Shown here: positions 32,848 through 41,438 of the stretch, piece after piece
How positions within the stretch are numbered: position 1 is the stretch's first letter
Layout of the letters: each line of letters begins with the position of its first letter
Assembly (NCBI GenBank): GCA_037138595.1
Contig: JBAXIB010000015.1
Location: 20,713 to 84,712, forward strand
Source: UBA4742 sp037138595
GTDB taxonomy: Bacteria > Actinomycetota > Acidimicrobiia > Acidimicrobiales > Acidimicrobilacustridaceae
Direction: 5' to 3'
DNA length: 64,000 nucleotides
Translations under genes and position numbers: made by a program
Notes under the pieces: generated by a model
Database searches by the model: none
Told to the model about the DNA's origin: nothing
What the model saw: the letters and a program-made list of their open reading frames with translations, nothing else

Positions 32848-35000
32848 CGTCGTGGGATCGCCGACTGTCCTCGGCTCATAATCGCCAGACTGCGCAGTCC
32901 CAATACAGCCCAGCACTTGATGCTGCACCTGTTGATCTCGCCGCGCAAGGATTGAGCGGCGAGCAGGTCCGATCAATCCTGACCGACACCATGGTGGTGA
33001 CACCCGACATGGTCGCGGTATTCGCGTCGATTGGTCGCGACCTGCTTTGGGCAAATGAAGCATTTGTCACACTGGTGCCTCAAGACCAAGTTGATGACAT
33101 TTGGTTGGTCAAGCTGCTCGACGAGTGGTCGAGTGGACATTTCCAGGTAAAAGTTTTGCCAGCACTCGTGAAGTTCGGTCGTTGGCGAGGCCGGTTGACA
33201 TTCGTGACCGACGACGGCCCAGTTCCGGTTTCAGCAGTCGTTGTCGCGCATCGTGATGCGAACGGAGATATTGAAACGGTTTCGGTAGTTGCGCGCGACC
33301 TAGCAGAACTGCGTATCGCCCAAGACGATGTCACCGCGACCGAAGCGCGATTCGCCGCGATGATCGACAATGCGGCCGATCTGATCGCGGTAGTCGATGC
33401 CGATGGCGCTATTGGTTACATCAGCCCGGCGGCATGCCGAATCCTCGGCCAGAGTGCGGACCAACTCAATGGCGCGTCGTTGATGTCGTTGTTACATCCA
33501 GATGATCGGCCCAACGACGTCCTTCGGTTGGTTCGCCCCGGTGAGGACGGCATGAATGCGCCGGTTGAATTGCGGTTGCGGAGCCACGATGGTTCCTGGC
33601 GGTATCTCGAGGTGATTGCCACGGACCTTCGCGAGAATCCGACTGTCGGTGGAGTTGTGCTTAACGCGAGCGATGTAACCGAGCGTGTGGAAACAGCGCT
33701 AGCGCTCGCCAACCGAGCCTTTACCGACACGTTGACTGGATTACCGAATCGTGCTCGTCTGTTAGATCGTTTGGGTTGGGCGTTGCAAGATCCGTTACAG
33801 GCTCCGGTTTTGTTGATTGTCGCGGACGTTGATCACTTCAAGCCTTTCAACGCTGTTGCCGGGCCGGGCGCGGGGGACGTGGTGCTGAAAGTCGTCGCGG
33901 AACGCCTGAAGTCAGTGGTGGGCGATAACGCGACATTGGCTCGGCTTGGCGGTGATGAATTCGCGATAGTGGTAACTGAAGTCGCTGACGTGTCGACAAC
34001 AGCGGAATTCGCTGACCGGATCCGGAATTCAGTTCGTGCGCCGATCGAAGTTGCTGGACAAGCAGTTGCATTGACGATGAGCGTGGGAATGGCCCTCGGC
34101 GGCGCAAACCTTGGCCCTGAAAACATGGTTCAGAGCGCGGAAAACGCGATGGCTCAGGCGAAGCGCGACGGCGGAAATCGGGTCGAAGTCTTCGACCAAG
34201 GAATGGCAGAGGCGACGGTGCGACGCGACATCGTCAAACGTCAACTTGACCACGCGCTCGATCACACCGGGCTCAGCGTTCGCTATCAACCAATTGTTGA
34301 CATCGCGTCGATGAAAGTCGTTGGCGGCGAGGCACTTCTGCGCGTCGAAGGTGACTCGCGACACCTGCTTTCGCCCGCGGAGTTCATCGATGCCGCAGAG
34401 TCGAGTGGGCTGATATCTCGACTTGGGCTACAGGTATTACAAATCTCAGTTGATCAGCTAGCGAACTGGGCACGACTCGCCGACAATGGATTAGTCCATG
34501 GTCTGTCAGTGAATGTTTCACCGCGACAACTCGGCGATCCCGAATTCTCCGATCAAGTCCAACGCGTGCTCGAACACGCTGGTGTTTCGCCTGGACTCGT
34601 GTGCTTCGAGCTATCCGAGAACATGTTGATTGGTCCCCATCCGTCGCTCGATGGGGTGGTCTCGGACCTACAGGCGTTGGGGATTCGTATTGGAATCGAT
34701 GATTTTGGCAACGGACAGTCATCTTTCGGTTACCTCAAACGCTTCCCCCTGGACTTTGTGAAAATCGACCGGTCGTTGGTGGCAGGGATAGATAGCCACG
34801 CTGCTGACACGGCCATTATTCGAGCCACCATCGAATTAGCCCACAATTTGGGTTTGGTCGTTGCGGCGGTCGGAGTCGAAACGGCATCCCAACTCAACGC
34901 GTTGGCCGCCATGGGTTGCGACCGCGCTCAGGGGTATTACTTTGCCGCGGCATTGTCAGCCGAAGAGTTCATCGGTCACATTTTGCAACCGTCGATCTGA
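32844..35000 (+). CDS. PAS-GGDEF-EAL protein (diguanylate cyclase/phosphodiesterase)
   Basis: From the GTG at 32844 the product has 718 residues; the open frame could start at 32712. Two PAS-like domains (about 45-160 and 165-285, NAADLIAVVDADGAIGYISPAACRILG) are followed by a GGDEF domain with LGGDEF intact (369-373). An EAL domain follows with E496-A-L, SVNVSPRQL, IDDFGNGQSSFGYLKRFPLDFVKIDRS and GVET. Both active sites look complete, so it may make or degrade c-di-GMP depending on PAS signals. No membrane segment is seen. It is divergent from the receiver gene; the shared upstream region contains inverted repeats. Confidence 0.9.
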   Translation: MTSWDRRLSSAHNRQTAQSQYSPALDAAPVDLAAQGLSGEQVRSILTDTMVVTPDMVAVFASIGRDLLWANEAFVTLVPQDQVDDIWLVKLLDEWSSGHFQVKVLPALVKFGRWRGRLTFVTDDGPVPVSAVVVAHRDANGDIETVSVVARDLAELRIAQDDVTATEARFAAMIDNAADLIAVVDADGAIGYISPAACRILGQSADQLNGASLMSLLHPDDRPNDVLRLVRPGEDGMNAPVELRLRSHDGSWRYLEVIATDLRENPTVGGVVLNASDVTERVETALALANRAFTDTLTGLPNRARLLDRLGWALQDPLQAPVLLIVADVDHFKPFNAVAGPGAGDVVLKVVAERLKSVVGDNATLARLGGDEFAIVVTEVADVSTTAEFADRIRNSVRAPIEVAGQAVALTMSVGMALGGANLGPENMVQSAENAMAQAKRDGGNRVEVFDQGMAEATVRRDIVKRQLDHALDHTGLSVRYQPIVDIASMKVVGGEALLRVEGDSRHLLSPAEFIDAAESSGLISRLGLQVLQISVDQLANWARLADNGLVHGLSVNVSPRQLGDPEFSDQVQRVLEHAGVSPGLVCFELSENMLIGPHPSLDGVVSDLQALGIRIGIDDFGNGQSSFGYLKRFPLDFVKIDRSLVAGIDSHAADTAIIRATIELAHNLGLVVAAVGVETASQLNALAAMGCDRAQGYYFAAALSAEEFIGHILQPSI

Positions 35001-35069
35001 CCTCGATGTCCGGTTCCATCACGGTGATCAAACGATGAGATTGGCGCGCAACCAACCTGTTACGCCCTG

Positions 35070-35906
35070 GTGGCGACCTCGGCTCGGCAAATCAGCCATG
35101 ATGGACCGGTGTTTGACAATGTGATTGTGCCGACGAATGGTTCGATTGAGGGTCGAGTCGTTTTTGCGCCGGCCCGAGATTTCGCGTGGCGATGCCGAGC
35201 CCGGTTGGTGAATGTAAGCAACATCCCGATCAACGATGATTCATCGAAATCGGTTGTGAAACAGCGTGCGATAACCCAGAGCGGAAGCGAAACCGAGTAC
35301 TGGGTTGATAATGAACGTCCCCTGGCCGAAGCTGCAGTTGTTGCGGCATCGTTTCGACCCAACAGCGTCATTTGCATTGCTTCTCCTGCGCCGCGCTCGA
35401 AAGTGCTCCGGCTCGGTCGTCGGCCATTGAACTCAGTAGCCACCGAGGTCATTCGCCAATCTGATGTGCCGGTGGTCGTCATTGGTCCGTCGACTGAAAC
35501 CGATCAAGGGATGCCCATGACCGAAGTTATTGCCCTGCTTGACGGCACTGCCACAAGCGAAGCGGTACTTGTGTCTGCTTCGCAGTGGGCGTCGAATTTC
35601 AAGGTCGATCTGCTGCTTGCCGCGGTGCTGCCGTCAAGTACTGGTTCGGCGACAAGCGAATCGCAAAGACAATCACTCCAAGTTGAGTACCTGCGAGCCC
35701 AAGCCGCGTCGATGGATGGCGATGAGTCCATTGCCATCGAAGTGATCCCGGGACGTGGCACCGCTCGAGACTTCACACTGCTGCTCAATGATCATGAGTC
35801 TGCAGTAGTCATGATCGCCCGAGGTCCGGTTGGAAGTCGAGTCTCCAAAGCGACGACCGAACTGCTCAAGCGTTCGCCTCGCGCCGTAGTGTTGATGCCG
35901 TCTTAA
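35070..35906 (+). CDS. tandem universal stress protein (UspA-like) domains
   Basis: The GTG at 35070 gives 278 residues; a GTG at 35109 (VFDNVIVPTNGS) is an alternative start. Two UspA-like halves can be seen. The first ends SDVPVVVIGP and the second ends KRSPRAVVLMPS, each the usual last strand. Each half has a Rossmann-like alternation of strands and helices, but the G2xG9G(S/T) nucleotide loop is weak, so ATP binding is uncertain. Usp proteins act in the cytosol in stress and dormancy responses. It starts 69 bases after the GGDEF-EAL gene and may be co-transcribed. The stop overlaps the stop of the minus-strand gene that follows. Confidence 0.75.
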   Translation: MATSARQISHDGPVFDNVIVPTNGSIEGRVVFAPARDFAWRCRARLVNVSNIPINDDSSKSVVKQRAITQSGSETEYWVDNERPLAEAAVVAASFRPNSVICIASPAPRSKVLRLGRRPLNSVATEVIRQSDVPVVVIGPSTETDQGMPMTEVIALLDGTATSEAVLVSASQWASNFKVDLLLAAVLPSSTGSATSESQRQSLQVEYLRAQAASMDGDESIAIEVIPGRGTARDFTLLLNDHESAVVMIARGPVGSRVSKATTELLKRSPRAVVLMPS

Positions 35907-36157
35907 CTGGTCTTAGATCCGCGACCGGGACGGCGACGCCGATCGGCATCGATGCCTCGCGCTCGCTCGATGAGATCGGGAAGGCGAGAACCGAGAAGGC
36001 GATCGTCCTTGGGTTGAGAAAAATCGTGTCCAACCGCTTCAAGAATGCCAGCCATGGTGACGCCGTATTCGTCGGTGACGCTCATCCATGTCTCGTGAGC
36101 CTCCTGAGAAATTTGAACATGAATCGCTCGGTAACGCGGTTCGGAATCTTCGTTCAC
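35903..36157 (-). CDS. small protein with ribbon-helix-helix-like motif
   Basis: From a GTG at 36157 the product has 84 residues; the frame is open to 36289 but would then overlap the upstream gene by 100 bases. YRAIHVQISQEAHETWMSVTDEYGVTMAGILEAVGHDF looks like a beta strand and two helices of a CopG/RHH-type fold. The C terminus is very basic (RRRRPGRGSKTS). It may be a small DNA-binding protein. It follows the MDMPI-like gene by 32 bases on the same strand. No recognised family name; start and function are uncertain. Confidence 0.55.
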   Translation of the reverse strand: MNEDSEPRYRAIHVQISQEAHETWMSVTDEYGVTMAGILEAVGHDFSQPKDDRLLGSRLPDLIERARGIDADRRRRPGRGSKTS

Positions 36158-36189
36158 GGGATTGGAGGGTAGACGTTTCGTCAAGGCGA

Positions 36190-36996
36190 TTAGTTCATGA
36201 AATTCATTGATGTCACTATGCGATTGCCAAGGTCGCGGTCGCCAGTAATCGTTACTCGGCCTTCGGCGAGTGCCTTCTCGGCGGTCCATCGTCCAAATCC
36301 AAGCGCGGCATAAGTCTCGACATCCATGGTTAGGGAGACGGTGGGTTCGGCAATTGGTTCGTCGGTCAACCTGGCTCGGCCATCAACGGCCAATGACACG
36401 ATTCCGCCCGCGTCACCTTCGATGATGAACACAATGGAGGATCCATCTTGGGCCTCGGCGCGTTTTCCCACCACCATTGGCATGGCTCGGGTGACTCGCC
36501 CAACCGATAACACCACGGCGGGTCCAGCGAGGTGACCCGGTTGGTGAACTGCTCGGCGCATGTCTTGTTCGTGAGCCCAAGAGTCCATCACTCGGACGAC
36601 TATGAATTCGCGAAACGGTGCTGGCCCAAGCGGCGTGGGTCCGATCGTGTCGAGTTGGACTTCGGTCATTGATCGGTAATCGGCGAGACGGTTCGACGCA
36701 ACCGTCTTGAACTCAGCGAGGACATCGGCTCCGAGCCAGTTGCGCCGAGACTCGACCCAAAGTTCATTGAGTTCGCCAATGGAATTGTGGAGGTGGTCCG
36801 AATGACGAATGTTCACGTCAGGCGCAGGCGTGCCCGCCATCATCAATTCGGTACCCGATACGTGGGTGAGGTTGTCCTGCACCGACCAACCTGGCAATTC
36901 GGTGCCTGACTTCCATTCGCGCTCGGTAAGCCCCTCGCCGAGTTCGATGATTGACGTCCACACTTCGGCGAGTTGGTCGATGACCGGGTCACTCAC
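36190..36996 (-). CDS. maleylpyruvate isomerase-family (mycothiol-dependent-type) enzyme with SCP2-like C terminus
   Basis: The 268-residue protein starts at a GTG. Residues 1-150 form a DinB/MDMPI four-helix bundle with metal-ligand candidates H45 (DNLTHVSG) and H142/D145 (DSWAHEQDMRR, the usual HxxD pair). Residues 165-265 resemble an SCP2 sterol-carrier-like domain (GGIVSLAVDGRARLTDEP...). This two-domain layout is common in actinobacteria for mycothiol-dependent thiol transferases and isomerases. The substrate is unknown. Confidence 0.82.
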   Translation of the reverse strand: MSDPVIDQLAEVWTSIIELGEGLTEREWKSGTELPGWSVQDNLTHVSGTELMMAGTPAPDVNIRHSDHLHNSIGELNELWVESRRNWLGADVLAEFKTVASNRLADYRSMTEVQLDTIGPTPLGPAPFREFIVVRVMDSWAHEQDMRRAVHQPGHLAGPAVVLSVGRVTRAMPMVVGKRAEAQDGSSIVFIIEGDAGGIVSLAVDGRARLTDEPIAEPTVSLTMDVETYAALGFGRWTAEKALAEGRVTITGDRDLGNRIVTSMNFMN

Positions 36997-37040
36997 GGAT
37001 TACTCCGGGACATTCTGAGAAAGTGAAACGTCGCACTGAA

Positions 37041-37769
37041 TTAGGACTGGCCGATGCTGAATGCGGCGATATCGGCGTCGAGACTTACTTGGATTGCTTC
37101 TGCCGTATCTTGTCGAGAATTCGTCCGAGTCATGATGAACGCTGCGGCGCGGAGGCGATCTGCCATGTCGTGAGCCTGTTCAAGCGTAGCGGTTTCAACC
37201 GCGTCTGGTTCGACGACACGGTCAAGAAAGTTGACATCGATCGCGCCAGCCGGATCGGTGATAACTGCGTGGGCAACCGCGCTAAGGAAATATCGTTTGT
37301 CGAGGCGGTCACGTGCGAACTCGACTGCGAACTTTGGCAGTGGCATCCCAATTTCGACTTCGGGCAATCCAACTTTAAATGGACCGTTAGCCCCGATTCG
37401 CACGTCCGCAGCCATGAGCAGAATCGCGCCCATCGCTAGTGCGTGACCAGTGACGCCTAGCACGACGGGCATGGGAAAGGTGAAAATCCGTAACGCGAGG
37501 TCAGCACCAGCGCGAAGCAGGTCGCGTGCTTGGTCCGGACCGCTCATCATGACCGCAAGGTCGAAACCAGCCGAAAACTTTCCGGGACGTCCGACGATGG
37601 CGACCGCTCGAGCTTGGTCAGTTTCGGCTCGAGTCAACATTGCCTGAATCGTCGCCAATACGTCGTGGCCAAGGGCATTGGCTTTGCCGTCATCGAACCG
37701 GATGATTGCGACGTTGCCTTCGAGTTCGTAGGTCACGGGTTGGTCAAGGGTGTCAGGTGAATCGCTCAT
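37041..37769 (-). CDS. enoyl-CoA hydratase/isomerase (crotonase) family protein
   Basis: The ATG at 37769 gives 242 residues; a GTG three codons upstream is an alternative. The crotonase fold shows GNVAIIRFDDGKANALG, the first oxyanion element GKFSAGFDLAVM, and GHALAMGAILLMAADVRIG for the second. GLPEVEIGMPLP follows, where an acid of the family's catalytic region lies. It acts on acyl-CoA esters in fatty-acid or related catabolism. It is divergent from the ABC exporter genes (111 bases) and lies 44 bases upstream of the MDMPI-like gene on the same strand. Confidence 0.88.
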   Translation of the reverse strand: MSDSPDTLDQPVTYELEGNVAIIRFDDGKANALGHDVLATIQAMLTRAETDQARAVAIVGRPGKFSAGFDLAVMMSGPDQARDLLRAGADLALRIFTFPMPVVLGVTGHALAMGAILLMAADVRIGANGPFKVGLPEVEIGMPLPKFAVEFARDRLDKRYFLSAVAHAVITDPAGAIDVNFLDRVVEPDAVETATLEQAHDMADRLRAAAFIMTRTNSRQDTAEAIQVSLDADIAAFSIGQS

Positions 37770-37880
37770 GGTCGGCACCCTATCGGTCGTCCAATAAGCG
37801 ATCGGAAATCGTCGCTGGGGCGCCGTGAGGATTCGCGCTTCGATAAGTGATTCGAACTCGCGGTCATCTATGATTTTCCG

Positions 37881-38849
37881 ATGATCGGACCCGCAGTTGA
37901 GACCAAAGGACTGAAGCGAAGTTTCGGCGATTTTGAAGCCGTTGCCGGGGTTGACATCACCATTCCGGCCGGAGAGATCTACGGTTTCCTCGGCCCAAAT
38001 GGGGCGGGGAAGTCGACCCTCGTCAAGACGCTATGCACCTTGCTGAAGCCGTCGGGCGGATCGGCAACCGTCGCAGGTTTTGACCTCGCGTCGCAGTCAA
38101 CAAAGGTGCGGCTCAGCATCGGGGTCGCGCTGCAAGACGCCGCGCTCGACCCGAAATTAACCGGACGCGAGATCCTTACGCTGCAGGGGCGTTACTACGG
38201 TCTTCATCGCGACGAGATTGCGAGTCGCATGGGCGATGTGTTGTCGCTCGTCGACATTGGCGACGCGATCGATAATCGGACGGGTACCTACTCGGGTGGA
38301 ATGCGACGACGCCTCGACCTTGCCGCGGCGTTAGTGCACAACCCGGAGGTGCTGTTCCTTGACGAACCAACAACGGGTCTCGATCCGGTTAGCCGGATTC
38401 GTGTTTGGGAGGAAGTTCGTCGCCTGAACGACGAACTCGGAATGACCATTTTTCTAACGACCCAATACCTAGAAGAGGCTGACCAACTCGCACATCGGGT
38501 TGGCATCATTAGCGCCGGCAAAATCGTTGCCGAGGGCACGCCCGATGCGCTCAAGCGGCAGATCGGATCAGACGTGATAATTGCTCGCATCGTGGGAGAT
38601 GTCACCGTTGCGCAGGATGCGGTTCGCCCCATTGCCGGGGTTGAATCGGTCATGATTCGTGGCGAAGAACTCACGATTTCTGTCGCCGACGGCGCGGCCA
38701 CGGTAAGTCCGATCGCCGTGGCGCTGAGCGGAAGCGGCGTCAAGGTCGTCGACCTCACGTTGCGAACCCCCACGCTTGACGACGTCTTCTTAGAACTGAC
38801 TGGTGCACATATCCAACAAAGTGCTGACGGCGAGAAGGTTCAATCATGA
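37881..38849 (+). CDS. ABC-2 type exporter ATP-binding protein (DrrA-like)
   Basis: The 322-residue ATPase has Walker A GPNGAGKSTLVKT, the Q-loop VALQDAALDPKLTGRE, signature YSGGMRRRLDLAAAL, Walker B VLFLDEPTTGLDP and the H-loop variant FLTTQYLEEAD. Gln replaces the switch His, as in many DrrA proteins. The C-terminal 90 residues are the DrrA-type extension ending in the LDDVFLELTG motif. It powers export of a lipid, drug or polyketide. The stop overlaps the permease start by four bases. Confidence 0.92.
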   Translation: MIGPAVETKGLKRSFGDFEAVAGVDITIPAGEIYGFLGPNGAGKSTLVKTLCTLLKPSGGSATVAGFDLASQSTKVRLSIGVALQDAALDPKLTGREILTLQGRYYGLHRDEIASRMGDVLSLVDIGDAIDNRTGTYSGGMRRRLDLAAALVHNPEVLFLDEPTTGLDPVSRIRVWEEVRRLNDELGMTIFLTTQYLEEADQLAHRVGIISAGKIVAEGTPDALKRQIGSDVIIARIVGDVTVAQDAVRPIAGVESVMIRGEELTISVADGAATVSPIAVALSGSGVKVVDLTLRTPTLDDVFLELTGAHIQQSADGEKVQS

Positions 38850-39673
38850 CTTCGATTTCGTCAGCGGTTGATCGAACTGACCTGCCACGTAGCACGGTGC
38901 GCGCCCGGCCTGGTGGTTTTTTTCGCGATCTCACCTCGGTGGCTCGCCGCGCCCTCAAACTCATACCTCGCGACATCGAGAGTGTGATTCCTGCGCTCGT
39001 TGTTCCCCTGTTCTTTTTCGTAGTCAATGTGGGGTCGTTGTCGACTGCCTACGAGATGACGAACCCGGGCCAAAGTTTCAAAGCATTTCAGATCCCGGTC
39101 GCCATCATTTTTGCCGTCACCGGTGTCTCTCGTGCCTCGACCTTGGTCACCGACATCCAGGACGGGTATTTCGATCGGTTGTTGATGACGCCCATGAATC
39201 GGATGTCGCTGCTGTTGGGACTTATGGTCGCGGATTTCGCGCTGGTCATTGCGTTGTCGATTCCGGTAGTGGTCTTGGGAATGCTGCTCGGAGTCCATGT
39301 GACAACTGGCATCGCTGGGGTCGCTTGTTTCTTGTTGCTCGCCGGATTGTGGGGCGTCGTCTTTACCGGATTCCCGTATGCCATCGCGCTCAAAACTGGT
39401 AGTCCGGCTGCGGTTAACTCCAGCTTCATTCTGTTTTTCCCATTCGCGTTTCTCACCACTTCGTTTCTTCCTGCAGACCAACTGCAGGGGTGGCTCGCAA
39501 CCGTTGCGCAATACAATCCAGTGACTTACCTGCTTGCGGCATTGCGGTCATTGATCATGACTGGGTGGGACGGGACCGCATTATGGCAAGGCATTGCGGC
39601 GGTCGCCGCGGTGGGACTCGTCAGTCAAACCCTGGCATTCACGGCGTTACGAGGTCGGGTCAAGAAGGGTTAG
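38846..39673 (+). CDS. ABC-2 type exporter permease (DrrB-like)
   Basis: The 275-residue membrane protein has six hydrophobic segments and the ABC-2 permease pattern. ESVIPALVVPLFFFVVNVGSL comes first, the conserved DIQDGYFDRLLMTPMNRMSLLLG loop follows, and the late LQGWLATVAQYNPVTYLLAALRSL motif is present. It forms the membrane channel for the preceding ATPase. Start overlap (ATGA at 38846-38849) shows coupled expression. The substrate cannot be told. Confidence 0.92.
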   Translation: MTSISSAVDRTDLPRSTVRARPGGFFRDLTSVARRALKLIPRDIESVIPALVVPLFFFVVNVGSLSTAYEMTNPGQSFKAFQIPVAIIFAVTGVSRASTLVTDIQDGYFDRLLMTPMNRMSLLLGLMVADFALVIALSIPVVVLGMLLGVHVTTGIAGVACFLLLAGLWGVVFTGFPYAIALKTGSPAAVNSSFILFFPFAFLTTSFLPADQLQGWLATVAQYNPVTYLLAALRSLIMTGWDGTALWQGIAAVAAVGLVSQTLAFTALRGRVKKG

Positions 39674-39774
39674 TGCCGCGTGTGACTCGAAGCGTCGGCA
39701 CCGCGCAGTCGTCGCGCCGCGTTGCGTGGCGTCTTGGTTAGGCGATATGAACCCAGTTGCACGGCGGCAACCGA

Positions 39775-40629
39775 TTAGTCGACTTGGGTCACGAAGTCGA
39801 TGAGCGACTCGACAGCGCCAACCAATGGTGGTTCGAGATCGGCGTAACTGTTTACCGAACCAAGCAGTTTTTTCCAAAAAGCTCGCGGGTCGTCGACCCC
39901 GATCCGCTGGCATACGCCGTCTTTCCAGTTCTCGCCTCGAGGTACGTCGGGCCAAGATGCCAGACCTACCAACGTCGGTTTCACTGCCGCCCACACGTCG
40001 ACATAGGGATGTCCGGTGATGAGCACTTGAGGATGATCGATGGTCGCGGCGAGTCGCGACTCTTTCGATTGATCTACCAGGTGATCGAGCAAGATCCCGA
40101 GTCGTCGGCCCGGACCGGGCCCGAATCCGCGCACCATCTCGTCGAGGTGGTCGGCACCGTCGAGCATTTCGACGACGACACCTTCGATGCGAAGATCGTC
40201 TCCCCATACTTTCTCTACCAATTCCGCATCGTGGAGTCCTTCGACCAGAAGTCGACTCGCACGCGCAACTCGCGCGGTGGCATTGACGACGGAAACTGAT
40301 CCAGATGCTGTTCTTGGTGCATTTTTGGTGGTCGCGGCGGTTGGTTGAATGAGGGTGACCTGCCGGCGATCGACCATGAAGCCGCCGTCGAGTAAGCGCA
40401 CTTGACGATCGCGTCCATCCGCGGTTCGCAACGTGAGTATTCCCTTTGCTACCGATACGACCGCGCCGTGCACGCCGGTGCCTCGCTGCTCAACGACTAA
40501 TCCAGGAACGGCTTCGATTTTTGGATAGACCCGTCGGCGAGGATCGCGATCGATATCGATTGGATCACCGAGGATCCCATTACCGGTGAAACGAGGCTCG
40601 TTGTTGTCGGTCATGTTGTTGTCGGTCAT
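39775..40629 (-). CDS. DUF3097 family protein
   Basis: The 284-residue protein matches my recollection of the actinobacterial DUF3097 family. Its central part ARASRLLVEGLHDAELVEKVWGDDLRIEGVVVEMLDGADHL, with RLGILLDHLVDQSKE after it, looks Toprim-like (acidic Glu, then D..D). This hints at a nucleic-acid enzyme or binding protein but is not proven. An SH3-like N-terminal part (VVEQRGTGVHGAVVSV) comes first. The gene starts with a 15-base direct duplication that encodes MTDNN twice (40600-40629), so the second ATG at 40614 is an equal start candidate. It follows the ABC ATPase gene on the minus strand by 47 bases. Confidence 0.78.
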   Translation of the reverse strand: MTDNNMTDNNEPRFTGNGILGDPIDIDRDPRRRVYPKIEAVPGLVVEQRGTGVHGAVVSVAKGILTLRTADGRDRQVRLLDGGFMVDRRQVTLIQPTAATTKNAPRTASGSVSVVNATARVARASRLLVEGLHDAELVEKVWGDDLRIEGVVVEMLDGADHLDEMVRGFGPGPGRRLGILLDHLVDQSKESRLAATIDHPQVLITGHPYVDVWAAVKPTLVGLASWPDVPRGENWKDGVCQRIGVDDPRAFWKKLLGSVNSYADLEPPLVGAVESLIDFVTQVD

Positions 40630-40676
40630 AAAGTCGAGTTCGTCACGAAAACGCGATGTCAGTCGGCATCGGTGTG

Positions 40677-41438
40677 TCAGCCGCCGACAAGGGAACGGAT
40701 TTTCTCGGGGCTTGCTGGCCCGTCGTAAGACAGTTCACCATCACGAAGTCCAATGCAGCGGGTCGCTTTTGGTGTGAGGTCCATCTGGTGGGTCGAACAA
40801 ATAATTGCTGCACCTTGTTCAGCAACATCGGCGAGCACGTCGACCAACGTTTCTTGGCCTGGCGTATCGAGACCGACGAATGGCTCGTCGATCAACAGCA
40901 GCGAGAACGGTCGAATGAGCCCAAGGATCAGCGCCGTCTTTTGTTTGAGGCCGCGGCTGAATCGCGACGGGAGGTCGTCAGATCGTTCGGTCAAATTGAA
41001 CATGTCGAGCAAGTCGTCGCCGTATTCCTCCCACTCCTGGGTGTTGTGCATCCGAGCGATGTATTCGATGTGTTCAAACAGGCTGAGGTCGTCATAGAGA
41101 ATGGGTGCATCTGGCAGGTATGACGTGCCCGCACGCGCAGGCAACGACCCGATCTTCTGCCCCAGCACCCATGCACCACCGTTGGTTGGCTCGATGAGAC
41201 CGGCCGCAAGGCCAAGAAAGGTCGACTTACCAGCGCCATTGGGCCCTACGAGCATGACGAGTTCCCCCGGTTGGACTTCGAGGTCAAGCCCAACCAGACC
41301 CATGCCGTCGCCGTAATCCTTGCCTAATTTCGAGGTTACGAGCGCGGCTGATGAGGGCACCTCGGCATCGGAAATCGGCGTGAGTGCGTCGTCATCGGTT
41401 TCATCGGATTGATTTGGGCGGGAGCGTTTATCGGTCAC
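40677..41438 (-). CDS. ABC transporter ATP-binding protein
   Basis: I start at the GTG at 41438, which overlaps the permease stop (GTGA, 41438-41435), giving 253 residues. The long upstream frame runs antisense to nothing sensible and overlaps the permease. It has Walker A VGPNGAGKSTFLGLAAGL, signature FSRGLKQKTALILGL, Walker B LLLIDEPFVGLD and H-loop ICSTHQMDL. The first 45 residues are acidic and linker-like. It pairs with the large permease just upstream; the substrate is unknown. Confidence 0.9.
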   Translation of the reverse strand: MTDKRSRPNQSDETDDDALTPISDAEVPSSAALVTSKLGKDYGDGMGLVGLDLEVQPGELVMLVGPNGAGKSTFLGLAAGLIEPTNGGAWVLGQKIGSLPARAGTSYLPDAPILYDDLSLFEHIEYIARMHNTQEWEEYGDDLLDMFNLTERSDDLPSRFSRGLKQKTALILGLIRPFSLLLIDEPFVGLDTPGQETLVDVLADVAEQGAAIICSTHQMDLTPKATRCIGLRDGELSYDGPASPEKIRSLVGG

